A stretch of 64,000 nt of DNA from Cucumis sativus (Eukaryota; Streptophyta; Magnoliopsida; Cucurbitales; Cucurbitaceae): contig NC_026657.2 of NCBI RefSeq assembly GCF_000004075.3, forward strand, positions 5,146,001 to 5,210,000, in the 5' to 3' direction. Below, piece by piece: positions 37,745 to 47,871 of this stretch; position 1 is the stretch's first letter, and every line of letters begins with the position of its first letter. Under the pieces are notes generated by a model. That model did not search any database. It was not told the origin of the DNA and saw only the letters and a program-made list of their open reading frames with translations. Made by a program: the position numbers and the translations under genes.

Positions 37745-40700
37745 TCTTGAAAATCTCCAGAAAATGTAGGTAGGTCTACAACATCCCAATTGTTAAGCTC
37801 AAAATTAGGTGGACATGCATAAACTGTTTCATCTTCAAATGATGCTTCTTGTGCCACTGCTGCAATTGATAAACTCTCCATCTTTGTTAACAAACAATGT
37901 TTTGAATCAGAGTCACGTGATGAGTAACTTATACCAGCACTCTTGAAAGTATCATATAATGCTGGTATAAATTTTAGACTTGGATCAAACACCATCATCC
38001 CTTGCTTTTCCAAACACCTTTTCTTCTTTTCTTTTTGAAGCCTAATTTTATCATATACGTTTGGCATATAACCCAAACCAAATCTCCCTTCATTGCTTGG
38101 TGTATTTAGAAGTGTTTCCAAGCTTTGATTCAAACCATATCCTCCACTTCTCATCATCCTTTTTGTCGTAACTTTAGGCATGTGTGACTTTATTACTTCA
38201 CCTGCAGTTGCTTCCATCATAGTTGCATGAGCAATTTCAAAAGAGCGAAAAGAACACTCTAAAGCTTCTTCTGTTGCCTCCACATATGGGGTTGATATCG
38301 GTTTTGTTATCAGAAAATCTTCCTCTCCCATTAAACAAATCATCTTACTCCCAACAATAAATTTCAATTTTTGATGCAATGTAGATGGCACCACTCCTGC
38401 AGAGTGAATCCAAGGACGACCTAACAAAAAGCTGTAAGTAGGTGTTATCTCCATTACTTGAAAGACTATATTGAAAGTACATGGGCCAATTTTGATTGGT
38501 AATTCAATATCACCAATTACTTCTCTTCGTGATCCATCAAAAGCTCTCACTACCATAGTACTTGATTTGATGTATGACATGTCCACTGGGAGCTTTAATA
38601 GTGTAGATTTAGGCATTATATTAAGAGCTGAACCGTTATCCACTAAAACTCTTGCTATAACATAATCCTTGTACTTCACTTGAATATGCAGTGCTTTTAT
38701 ATGGCCTAAACCTTCAGGGGGAATTTCATCATCCGTGAAGACTATAGAATTTGAAGACGTAATGCTTCCAATAATTCCGCTGAACTTTTCCACTGAAATG
38801 TCATGTCCAACATGTGCCTTATTCAAAATATCTAATAGCACTTTGCGATGAGGCTCTGAATTTAAAAACAAAGATAATAAAGAAATTCGAGCTGGAGTAT
38901 TATGCATTTGCTCTATGATCTTATACTCACTTTGTTTTACTATTTTCAAGAATTCGTTTGCTGCCTCATCTGTAACAGGTTTTTTGCATTCTATATCTTT
39001 TGCTGTGACAGACATCTCTACATCCTGCTCTTTGTCATGTTCATTCACATTTCTTTTCTCACTTTTCCTCCCTTGCCCCAATGTTAAACTACTTGAAGGA
39101 GCTGTTAAATTATCTGGTTTATAACATCTTCCACTTCGAGTTATCCCGCTGATTCCTGTAATATTATCAACTGAAGGACCTGTAATGACTTGGCAATCAT
39201 ACCGCCATGGCACCGCTTTCAAATCCTTAAATTTGAAAGGACTCGGTACTTCGACAATGAGTTGTTTAGGATTGCAAGAACTTGATTTATTACGATTTTC
39301 TTGATAAAAGACTGTCAAAGGCCTTGGTAAAAAGGGATTTTCCTTTTTTGCAACTTCACCCATTAATGTACATATTTTATTGTCTTTCATCTCATCTTTT
39401 CCTTGTCCTTCGTATACTGTGAGTATCTTCGAATCCATAAATTGTTGTACTTTAGATCTAAATGTACAACATCGTTGGATAGGATGGCCTGCAACTCCTT
39501 GATGGAATATACAACGTTTGCCTTCATCGTATCCTTCGTATCTTATATTGGGGTCTAAATACTCCAAACTAACATATCCTGCTTCAAAAAGACCTTCAAA
39601 AAGTGTTTCCATAGGCATCCTTATCTCATGAACTTCATTTTTACACTTTCCAACAAAACAATCTATCGCATTCACTTTTGAATTTTCATGATTAGGAAGT
39701 GGATTGTTGTTGACATCCGGCTTCTCACCAGCTTTTTTGAAGCTCAACCATCCAGCATTAATTAAAGATTGCACCTTCCTTTTCAAAGCTAAACAATTTT
39801 CAGTTGAGTGTCCCACTCCTCCGGCATGATAATCACATCGAGCATTTGGATCATACCATTTTGGATAAGGAGGTTGTATAGGATTTATTGGGATAGGAGC
39901 TAACTGTCGATTATGAACTAGCTGAGGTAAAAGCTCTGTATATGTCATAGGAATTGGGTCAAATCGAAATGTTTCTGAGTTGGTCTTGCTACCCTGACCT
40001 TGTACAAACGGTCGAGAAAAGTTTGAATTTACAAGTTTTGGGGCTCCAGAGGGAGAGTGGGTTGGTACATAGTTGTTATAAGGGATATGAGTAACATTGC
40101 TTATATATGAAGGAAAACTTTGGTCATGTTTTCTTTGGCCAAAAGTTGATTTGTGGTTCCCTAAATTAGGAAAACCAATTGCATGAACCTCACCTTCTTT
40201 CTTCTTAGGTGTTGCTCCTTTCTTTAATCCACCATACTCAGCTGAAGTCTCTATTAACCTCCCATGTTTTATCCCATATTCAATTCTTTCACCAATAACA
40301 ATAATGTCAGAAAAATTGGTTGTAGCATTACCAATCATTCGATCATAGAACGGCGCCCGCAAAGTATTCATAAACATAAATGTCATTTCTTTGTCTGTTA
40401 ATGGTGGTTGAACCTCTGCGGCTATATCTCTCCATCGTTGAGCATATTCTTTAAAGCTTTCTGAACTTTTCTTCTCCATCCGTTGTAAGTCTAAACGATC
40501 TGGAGCCATATCAATATTATGTTTGTATTGCTTTAGAAATGCATCAGCTAAATCCTTCCAAACATGAATGTGTGCATTATCTAATTGAATATACCATCGA
40601 GTAGCTGGACCAGTCAAACTGTCCTGAAAGCAATGGATCAACAATTTGTCATTACCAATATGCGCTGCCATCTTTCTACAATACATTATAAGATGACTCC

Positions 40701-41196
40701 TTGGACACGATGATCCATCATATTTGTCAAATTCGGGAACTTTAAACTTTGTTGGAATGATCAAACCCGGTACTAAACACAACTGTGTTGCATCTATATT
40801 TCCATAAACATCAGTCCCTTCAATTGCTCGCAATCTTTCTTCCAAAACATCTAGTTTTTGCTTAGCCGGAGTGTTTTCATTTTGCCCCATGTCTTGAATT
40901 TTAGCCTGAGTTTCCAATTGTTCTATATCTGGGACAGGAGGTGGAACATCAAAAAGTGGATTCATAGCAACATAATGTTGAGCGGTTTGAGACTGTGTAG
41001 CGTTCATGTGGCGTGGCGTAAATCCTGGGGGATAAATGGGATCATCGGTGTCTTGAACCGGATTACTTGATTGTGCTGTTTCTACGACGACTTTTCCTTT
41101 TCCTGCTGAAAGCAATTCCAGTATTTTTGAAACTTGTTCCCCAAGATTATTAATATCTTGTCTCATTTTATCCATGTCTTTATCTTGTTCTTCCAT
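37741..41196 (-). CDS. Gag-protease polyprotein of the Tat/Ogre element
   Basis: The open frame is 1,151 residues from an ATG at 41,196. A coiled-coil N-terminus (MEEQDKDMDKMRQDINNLGEQ) leads into the gag capsid region (about 160-290: YDGSSCPRSHLIMYCRKM, FQDSLTGPATRWY, FKEYAQRWRD). Two zinc-knuckle-like modules of the lineage type follow, CDYHAGGVGHSTENC and later CIFHQGVAGHPIQRC. The aspartic protease lies in the C-terminal third, with VLVDNGSALNIMP (the DNGS form of the active site) and FLLGRPWIHSAG. The frame is complete and uninterrupted, which agrees with a recent insertion. It ends at a stop that overlaps the presumed splice donor. Confidence 0.95.
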   Translation of the reverse strand: MEEQDKDMDKMRQDINNLGEQVSKILELLSAGKGKVVVETAQSSNPVQDTDDPIYPPGFTPRHMNATQSQTAQHYVAMNPLFDVPPPVPDIEQLETQAKIQDMGQNENTPAKQKLDVLEERLRAIEGTDVYGNIDATQLCLVPGLIIPTKFKVPEFDKYDGSSCPRSHLIMYCRKMAAHIGNDKLLIHCFQDSLTGPATRWYIQLDNAHIHVWKDLADAFLKQYKHNIDMAPDRLDLQRMEKKSSESFKEYAQRWRDIAAEVQPPLTDKEMTFMFMNTLRAPFYDRMIGNATTNFSDIIVIGERIEYGIKHGRLIETSAEYGGLKKGATPKKKEGEVHAIGFPNLGNHKSTFGQRKHDQSFPSYISNVTHIPYNNYVPTHSPSGAPKLVNSNFSRPFVQGQGSKTNSETFRFDPIPMTYTELLPQLVHNRQLAPIPINPIQPPYPKWYDPNARCDYHAGGVGHSTENCLALKRKVQSLINAGWLSFKKAGEKPDVNNNPLPNHENSKVNAIDCFVGKCKNEVHEIRMPMETLFEGLFEAGYVSLEYLDPNIRYEGYDEGKRCIFHQGVAGHPIQRCCTFRSKVQQFMDSKILTVYEGQGKDEMKDNKICTLMGEVAKKENPFLPRPLTVFYQENRNKSSSCNPKQLIVEVPSPFKFKDLKAVPWRYDCQVITGPSVDNITGISGITRSGRCYKPDNLTAPSSSLTLGQGRKSEKRNVNEHDKEQDVEMSVTAKDIECKKPVTDEAANEFLKIVKQSEYKIIEQMHNTPARISLLSLFLNSEPHRKVLLDILNKAHVGHDISVEKFSGIIGSITSSNSIVFTDDEIPPEGLGHIKALHIQVKYKDYVIARVLVDNGSALNIMPKSTLLKLPVDMSYIKSSTMVVRAFDGSRREVIGDIELPIKIGPCTFNIVFQVMEITPTYSFLLGRPWIHSAGVVPSTLHQKLKFIVGSKMICLMGEEDFLITKPISTPYVEATEEALECSFRSFEIAHATMMEATAGEVIKSHMPKVTTKRMMRSGGYGLNQSLETLLNTPSNEGRFGLGYMPNVYDKIRLQKEKKKRCLEKQGMMVFDPSLKFIPALYDTFKSAGISYSSRDSDSKHCLLTKMESLSIAAVAQEASFEDETVYACPPNFELNNWDVVDLPTFSGDFQE

Positions 41197-41448
41197 GATT
41201 CGACTTCTATACCGTGTATTGTAAGTATGGAGAATTGGAGTAGGACGAGCTATGTTTTTCTTTGATTATTATGAGAACTTTGAAGACCAAAGAGTAAAAG
41301 GAAAGAAAAAAAAATAATTAAATAAATAAATAATAAATTCAAATACAATAAATCAACACAAAATATAAACTTGGCAAAAAAAAAAATGATAATAACAATA
41401 ATAATGAAATGCAATAACAACTTTGTTCATAATAGCAAAATAAACAGC

Positions 41449-43581
41449 TTAATAAAAACGACCAAAATGTCCAAGTTCTCTGCATATCATCTTTAAGAAT
41501 CTATTAAGATCATCTGAATGTGGTCGTATTGAGAAAAAATTAATCCTTAAATCAGCTGCCCATTCCGCAAAACCATTTGCTCTTCTAGACACTATTCTGA
41601 GAAATCCAATTGTTTGATCTACACGTTCAACTAACGTTTGAAAATCTCTCCTTTGCAAGTCATAATCAACCTTCATTTGCATGTAATCTGTCTTCAATAA
41701 TTTGTATTCTTGCACTATTCTCTCACTTGAATTTTGAAATGCAGTAAGCTGATGGTGTAAGGAATCAGCATAATTTTTCAGTATCTTATAATCTTCAGAG
41801 TGCTCGACCATCTTCACATGTAGGCTATCGACAGTTTGGCGTAGAGAACAATTGTGTACTTCCAAATCTACTATTTGTGCTTCCCGTTTACCAATTGACG
41901 ATTTCAAATCATTGACAAGCTCGAGATAATATTCCTTCATGTTTTCTAAGTCTTTAATATATTCATCTTGTGATTCTACTGTTGCCTGTAATATTGTCTT
42001 TTCATTTTTCAAACTTCTATTCGACTTATTCATTCGCCTCATCTCTTCATCTAACACCTCAAGATTCTTTTCTAATTTATCTTGGTTTTTTAAGAAACTC
42101 TTGGTCTTTTCAAGCTCTCTCTGCAAAAAAGTCGCATGATCTATCCATTGGCTCGTCTCTTTTTGAAGTTTCTCATTCTCTTGCTCTAACAGTCGATTTT
42201 TCTCCTCTAATTTAGTGATCTTCTCAACCCACTGGTCTGGTTGTTCAGAGCTTGGCTCCTCTACCCTTTCAACTACCTCCCTTAAGGTATATATTACATT
42301 CTTCCTTCTATTTGTCTGCCACGCCTCATATCCACTAGTAACCCCTTCATAGTGTCCTTTGTCTTTTATCTTCCTCACAGACTTCCATGCACATACTGCT
42401 CGATGTTTTTTCCTTTGACAATCTTCATGATCGTATGCAAAATCAGAGTCTTGTAAATTATGAGTTGGTGGTATAAACTGTTTGAGCCAAACTTGACGCA
42501 AAACTAACAATGGTGTATAGTTAACACCTCCCCACGGTCCCAACAATGGCACACTATGAAAATCTCCACATCTGTAAATTACTGCTTTCAAAGGCATCCA
42601 TTGGGCTTTCCATATGACATCTTCAGAACTCAACGTTGAAAAGAAAGACACCCAAGTCTCCTTCTTTGGATATGTTGGGTTCCAAACTGCCATACCAAAC
42701 TCACTAATTGTGTTTCGCATTAAATTCCATGGGCTACTGAATTCTAACTTTGGACACCTAAACTCTGCCGGAAATTTGATATGGCTGTGTATCCAAATAT
42801 ATAATAAAGGAACACAACAATTCAATTTTCCTGCACCTTTATTTCTACAGAAGTTAAGGGATCGAAAAGTTTCAGCCAATATAGGTATAATAGGATCGAC
42901 TCCTCGTTCTATTTCAAAGAATAATCTGATCACTTTCCCATCGACATAACCTTCTGCTTTAGGAAAAATCACCGCTCCATAAATGCATAATGCCAAGAGA
43001 GCAAGACCTTTGTCTTCATCAATGTACGTCTGTGTCATCATTAATAGATAGTCAAATGGCACATTCTCTTCTCCACCCTTAACTTTTATATGTTTCTGAA
43101 TTTCAGTGGCATGGACGGTTTCTAAAAATTTTGACAAAGTCCTTTTTGTTGTTTGCTTAGGGTTAAAGAAATAAACAATTTCCCTTTCCTTTCCAGGCAT
43201 GCTAAGCATAGCTTGATATTCTTCTATGGTTGGCAGTAAATCACATGACCCAAGTGTGAAACAATTATATGCTGGATCCCAAAAATTAATTATGGCTCTT
43301 AAAGCAAAATGATTCACCGGTATGTACATCAACTCTGCTATATGTCCATATTTCTTCGAAAAAATGAATCTCCGTTGAGGTGTCAATGCCTCCCAAATCA
43401 TTTTTAGTTTTGCTAAATCATTTTGTGTAAAAGAGAGCTGACACTTGGATAGTACTGATATTTGAGAAGAATCATTTATGCTATCCCCAAATTTTTGTTG
43501 TGTCTCTTCAGCCCATTTAAGAACATCACTTGGCTCATCAAATTTGGATTCATAAGATGAATGCATTGACATATTGGACAT
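41449..43581 (-). CDS. ORF1 of the Tat/Ogre element (plant mobile domain-like plus coiled coil)
   Basis: The open frame is 710 residues from the ATG at 43,581. Residues about 50-400 resemble the DUF7745/plant mobile domain-like region often found upstream of gag in Ogre elements: WEALTPQRRFIFSKKYGHI, CFTLGSCDLLPTIEEYQAML, LLALCIYGAVIFPKAEGYVD, VPLLYIWIHSHI and GPWGGVNYTPLLVLRQ. From about residue 455 to 670 the sequence is a nearly continuous coiled coil (KLEEKNRLLEQENEKLQKE and onward). The molecular role is unknown. The frame is intact. It is separated from gag by about 250 non-coding bases, so it needs its own translation route or spliced message. Confidence 0.88.
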   Translation of the reverse strand: MSNMSMHSSYESKFDEPSDVLKWAEETQQKFGDSINDSSQISVLSKCQLSFTQNDLAKLKMIWEALTPQRRFIFSKKYGHIAELMYIPVNHFALRAIINFWDPAYNCFTLGSCDLLPTIEEYQAMLSMPGKEREIVYFFNPKQTTKRTLSKFLETVHATEIQKHIKVKGGEENVPFDYLLMMTQTYIDEDKGLALLALCIYGAVIFPKAEGYVDGKVIRLFFEIERGVDPIIPILAETFRSLNFCRNKGAGKLNCCVPLLYIWIHSHIKFPAEFRCPKLEFSSPWNLMRNTISEFGMAVWNPTYPKKETWVSFFSTLSSEDVIWKAQWMPLKAVIYRCGDFHSVPLLGPWGGVNYTPLLVLRQVWLKQFIPPTHNLQDSDFAYDHEDCQRKKHRAVCAWKSVRKIKDKGHYEGVTSGYEAWQTNRRKNVIYTLREVVERVEEPSSEQPDQWVEKITKLEEKNRLLEQENEKLQKETSQWIDHATFLQRELEKTKSFLKNQDKLEKNLEVLDEEMRRMNKSNRSLKNEKTILQATVESQDEYIKDLENMKEYYLELVNDLKSSIGKREAQIVDLEVHNCSLRQTVDSLHVKMVEHSEDYKILKNYADSLHHQLTAFQNSSERIVQEYKLLKTDYMQMKVDYDLQRRDFQTLVERVDQTIGFLRIVSRRANGFAEWAADLRINFFSIRPHSDDLNRFLKMICRELGHFGRFY

Positions 43582-43614
43582 TCTGGTACTTAAACAACTG
43601 TTTATTTTTTGCAC

Positions 43615-44762
43615 AATTATAACAAAAAGATATAGTCAAATCACTTTGCACAATAATAACAAAGTAACAAAACATGAGAAAGAGAAAAAAAAGAGAAAAA
43701 AAAGTAAAAAAAAAGCAAAAATAAATAAAAATAAATAAATTAAAAAAATTAAAAAAATTAAAAAATTAAAAAAAATTAAAAAAATTAAAAAAATTAAAAA
43801 AAATTAAAAAAATTAAAAAAAATTAAAAAATTAAAAAAATTAAAAAAATTAAAAAAATTAAAAAAAAATTAAAAAAATTAAAAAAATTAAAAAAATTAAA
43901 AAATTAAAAAAATTAAAAAAAATTAAAAAATTAAAAAAATTAAAAAAATTAAAAAAATTAAAAATTAAAAAAATTAAAAAAAATTAAAAAAATTAAAAAA
44001 ATTAAAAAAATTAAAAAAAAATTAAAAAAATGTAAAAAAATGTAGGATAATAATAATAATAATGAATAAATAATAATAATAAATAAATAATAATTAATAA
44101 CAGAAAATTAAAAAAATGTAAAAGATGTAAAAAAAAAAATAATAAAATAAGGTTTTCCTTGTGGTTGAAATCAAAGACCAAATTTAAAGAAAGAAAAAAA
44201 AACAAAATAAAAAATTTGTTTTTTTTTAATATACTATGATTAAACCCCATCTTAAAAATAAATAAATAAATAAAAAGGAAATATGTCAAATTTTATAAAA
44301 ATGTGAAACTTTGTTTTCTTTTTTTTTAAAATAATAATAATAATAATAAGACTTTGGATAAAATAAGCTAGATAGAAAAATGACATAGTGTTGGTATCAA
44401 AACTTTTAAAAGAAAAAAAAGGCCCTCAAATTTATTCTAATGTTATACAGAAGAATTAATCTGAGCGAGGATTTTTCATGTGCTTGCACGGGAGTCGAAA
44501 CCCCTCGAAAGTCAACACTACTTCATCCTCAATTCTAGTCCTATAAGGTTGTAGCCCGGGTAGAGGGCTTGTGAGTGTGTGTAAATGCATGATGACATAA
44601 AAATAAGTAATAAAAAAAAATAATAATAAAAAAAAACAATAATACCAATAACATAGTACAAAATATTACATCTAAATCAAATAAAAACAAATAATTAAGT
44701 GAACCAACATATTATAATATAATAATAATAAAAGATAAAATATATGGCTCGACTCTCCAAAA
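43615..44762 (-). repeat. Low-complexity leader with (TAAAAAAAT)n array
   Basis: From about 43,738 to 44,035 the plus strand is a near-pure array of TTAAAAAAA-type units of 7-9 bases. AT-rich DNA with (AAT)n and (TAAA)n runs follows to about 44,400. A less AT-rich island at 44,455-44,580 (GAGTCGAAACCCCTCG, TAGCCCGGGTAGAGGG) lies near the primer site and could hold packaging or dimerisation structure. No coding. Confidence 0.8.
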
Positions 44763-44780
44763 TCCCCAGTGGAGTCGCCA
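44763..44780 (-). promoter_or_regulatory. Primer-binding site complementary to tRNA-Arg
   Basis: Plus-strand TCCCCAGTGGAGTCGCCA reproduces the 3' end of plant tRNA-Arg(ACG) with its CCA, three bases from the LTR border. The minus strand therefore carries the primer site TGGCGACTCC... expected for Tat/Ogre elements. The tRNA match is from memory. Confidence 0.85.
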
Positions 44781-44783
44781 AGC

Positions 44784-47146
44784 TGTCGCGACGTGATCGC
44801 TACGCGGAGCGGCCGACCTCCCCGTTTATTTTATTTTAATAAAAAATTTTGGAGTCGCCACCAATCATATTAAGGTGTGATTGGTCACCCAAAAAAAAGA
44901 AAGAAAAAAAAAAATGGTGATTTAAGTTCGGGAGTCAGTTATGTGTAGGGAAGGTGTTAGCACCCTACAACACCCAAAAAAATGGTTACCCAATTTTATC
45001 TTTTAAATTAAATTATAAAGGTTCACAAAATAAAATTTTATTTAGGTTTTGTTTAAATGTCCCATGTTTATCAATTCATATCGAAGAAAGTAAAAACTAA
45101 GCATGAATTGATGATTATGAGTGGCATAGGAGCCATTAGAAAAATTAAGTTTATTTTTGTTTTAAAATATTTTTATTCACCTTAAGAATATTAAGATACC
45201 AACACTCGATATTTTAATCTCTATCATAGGTGTTTAATGAAAAATTTCATATATCTAGAATTAATAAATTCATAGAAAATACTACTCAGTCTCATTTAAA
45301 ATATGAAATGTGTTAATTTAAAAAAAAAAAATCTATTAATTAAATTTCAAACGGAAAAATTTCATGTATTTATGGATTTTAAATTATAAAATCCATAAAA
45401 AACAATACTTTTTCTCCAATTTACATTATTATAAAAAAAAATAATAACAATGACAAAACATTATGAAATTTGAAAAATACTTAGGTGTAATATGCTGAGA
45501 TAAAATAAATACATTGATAATATATGCAAAATGTAAAAGATATTAATGTAGGATGCAAGATAATTAATTAATACAACATATGCAACATAATTAATTAATT
45601 CAAAATGATGCAAAATAATTGATTAATGCAGGATGCAAAATAATTGATTAATGCATAATTAAACGAGGCCAAATGGATATCAAATAATAATTAACAGTTG
45701 AATGCTAAAGTAGGTTTGGCCCAATATGCAAATAAATAATATTGCGAATAAATAATCACACCAAAATAAATATCAAATAATTATAGCCACATATGCATAC
45801 TGATTAATTAATACATCATGCAAATAATTAGAATGAGGGAGTGAAAATGTCACATACAAGTTGCTAATTAATTAATAGGCCAAATGAAAAATGGTTGTTG
45901 CCAAATATTAATTATATCACGCATAATTATTAACATGGATAATATATGGATAACAGTAATTATTAACAGAGTATGCCATATGGATACATGGATAAAGTAA
46001 TTAACAAAAACTGTAAAATGGATGCCAATGAAGAATGAGTATTACCAAATACAAAAGGCTAATTGATTAATTATGCATAATTATTAAGGATGCCATATGG
46101 ATATAAGTAATAAGTAATTAACGGTAAAATGGGTGTCAATGAAGAATGAGTATCCAAATACAAATATATGATGCTAATTAATTAAAAAGAAATTAACACA
46201 GATGCCCAGTAGTAAAGAAAATTAACACATAACAGAATGCTCAATATATAAAAATTAACACAGAATGGGTATACATAATAGATACACATAATGGATACAC
46301 AGAATGGATACACAACAATTAAAAAGAAATTAACACAGAACAGAATGTTCAATATTTAAAAATTAACACAGAATGGATATACATAATGGTATTTAAAAAT
46401 AAAAAATAAAAAATTTAATATGGAAGGTAGAATGCTCAGTATTAAGAAAGATACAAATAATAAAATTAACATGTTAAATGATGGTAAAATGATGAACACG
46501 ATAGTTCATAATTAAAAGCAGTATATCAAACAAGAAGAAGAAAAAAAAAAAAAAAAAAAATCATTAAACAAGAATAAGAATAAAAAGAGGAAAAAGAAAA
46601 AAAAACTTACCAGCAGGTCTGCCCTTCAATGCCAAAGGTTATTCCTTTTTGATCTTCTTTCACTCTTCCCTTCAATGCCAAAGGTTATTCCTTTTTGATC
46701 TTCTTTCACTCTTCCCCTCTTTCTAAATCCTCCAATAATCAAAAAAAAAAAGATCCCCCCGCTTTCTTTTTCCTCTTTCCTTTTTATAGGGCAAGCTCCA
46801 TTGCTTTTTTTTAGATCACGAGATGGAGTGCAGATTACAGAGAAATAGGAAGAAAGTGGAGAGTGGGAGAAAGTGATAGAGTGGGAGAAAGTGGGAGAGT
46901 GATGACGAAGAAAAAGGGATGGTTGAGAAAAAATAGGAAGGAAATCAAACCTTTTAGTTTTATTTTTATTATTTATTTTTAAATGTATTTATTATTATTA
47001 TTATTGTTTTTTTAAATATAAATTTAAGATTCAAATTCAAATTCAAATTCAAATTCAAATTCAAATTCAAATTCAAATTTAATTTCTTTTTCTTTTTCTT
47101 TTTTCTTTTATAATAAATAAATATAGGACAAAATACGGTATCTACA
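44784..47146 (-). repeat. Right LTR (5' LTR) of the Tat/Ogre element
   Basis: 2,363 bases with the same TGTCGCG...TATCTACA ends as the left LTR. Read on the minus strand, CCTATAAAAAGG (46,790 downward) is a good TATA box, placing transcription start near 46,755. About 140 bases further, CTG|GTAAGT (GT at 46,610-46,609) is a near-perfect splice donor. Two 46-base direct copies lie at 46,625-46,716 and a (CAAATT)n run at 47,033-47,078. Confidence 0.95.
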
Positions 47147-47290
47147 GATATATTCAGACTTGTCACCAAGAAGGTAAATAGTTCTATCCAGAAGGTGTCA
47201 ATGAATATACCATTTCCGTCACTCACAATGCTTGTTGGGACACCCCAAAACTCGAAAGTATAAAAAGAAATCAAATTCTAACCTTAATGT
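47147..47290 (-). mobile_element. Ty3/gypsy integrase core remnant (fragment 2 of the split element)
   Basis: Minus-strand text ISFYTFEFWGVPTSIVSDGN, then FIDTFWIELFTFLVTSLNIS, is the gypsy integrase core around the second catalytic Asp (SIVSDGN). It stops exactly at the GATAT duplication and resumes with SSSYHP at 30,448 on the other side of the Tat/Ogre element. The first base quintet (47,147-47,151) is the right copy of the duplication. Confidence 0.85.
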
Positions 47291-47755
47291 TTCTTCTTGG
47301 AAGATATCAGAGACAAAACAATCGAGGAAGTACTTTTTGAAAGTTTAGAGACTAAATTTGTAAAAAAATGGTGAAAAGGAAGGGAAGAGAGTTGGGTGGG
47401 TGAGAGATGAGTTGGGGGAAGGGGGAGGGGAAGCGCGTGGGAAAAAGAAGAAATGATTTGGCAAACATACAATAGAAAAGGGGACAGATGTGGGGGAAAA
47501 GTGAAGGTCACGAGAACAGAGAACGGGTGGAGAAGAGAAAAGGAAAGGAATGGAAAGGAAAGGGTTATTTTGATGAGTAATCCCTATAAATCTACGGGAC
47601 CAATGAAAACAAAGAGAATTGGGAATCCGTTCTTAAGAGTAAAAAAGTATTAAGTTTTTAACGCTCTCTTTGCTCTCTCTCTCTCTCATAGCATAAACAA
47701 ACAAACACTCATTTCCCTCTTCCCTTTGCCACTCACCTCCCCCTCTCCCCCTCCC
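47291..47755. other. Non-gypsy block with strong purine/pyrimidine strand switch
   Basis: Between the gypsy RNaseH tail (ending about 47,755) and the integrase core there should be several hundred bases of linker, zinc-finger and first integrase strand. Instead the DNA is G/A-rich on the plus strand (47,330-47,610) and then C/T-rich (47,660-47,760), with no gypsy motifs. It looks like a replacement or small insertion of unknown origin. Confidence 0.45.
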
Positions 47756-47871
47756 TTTGTCCCCATTTGACATTTTCCAGAAGCCACAAGACATCAGCTG
47801 CTCGGTTGCTCGCTCTTTTATTATGTTCGAACTCAAAATCAAACTCGACCAGAAATTCCTGTCACCTTGCT
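47756..47871 (-). mobile_element. Ty3/gypsy RNaseH end (fragment 3 of the split element)
   Basis: The minus strand reads QEFLVEFDFEFEHNKRASN and then RAADVLWLLEN, the C-terminal end of a gypsy RNaseH followed by its usual FEHK...N.AAD motif. One stop is present. It continues the frame that ends LKLTSKQ at 53,081, across the copia insertion. The last five bases (47,867-47,871, TTGCT) are the left copy of the copia target duplication. Confidence 0.85.

Larger units (their letters stand above)
30449..47146 (-). mobile_element. Tat/Ogre-type Ty3/gypsy LTR retrotransposon, near-complete, 16.7 kb
   Basis: The element is transcribed on the minus strand. In its own 5'-3' order: 5' LTR (47,146-44,784), tRNA-Arg primer site (44,780-44,763), low-complexity leader, ORF1 (43,581-41,449), gag-protease (41,196-37,741), a probable intron, RT-RNaseH (37,560-35,830), archaeal-type RNaseH-integrase (35,864-34,083), a 3' untranslated region with tandem repeats, polypurine tract, and 3' LTR (32,859-30,449). 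Assignment to the Tat lineage rests on the extra RNaseH before integrase, the ORF1 upstream of gag, the size and the tRNA-Arg primer. The LTRs (2,411 and 2,363 bases) are almost identical apart from homopolymer length changes and the loss of one internal repeat unit, so insertion is recent. It sits inside an older gypsy integrase. Confidence 0.95.

Noticed and set aside
43738..44035. CRISPR-like array
   Set aside because: Units of 7-9 bases without spacers, in a plant retroelement leader. This is simple-sequence DNA.
44455..44580. A tRNA or small RNA gene in the less AT-rich island of the element leader
   Set aside because: No cloverleaf or A/B boxes can be formed from the text.
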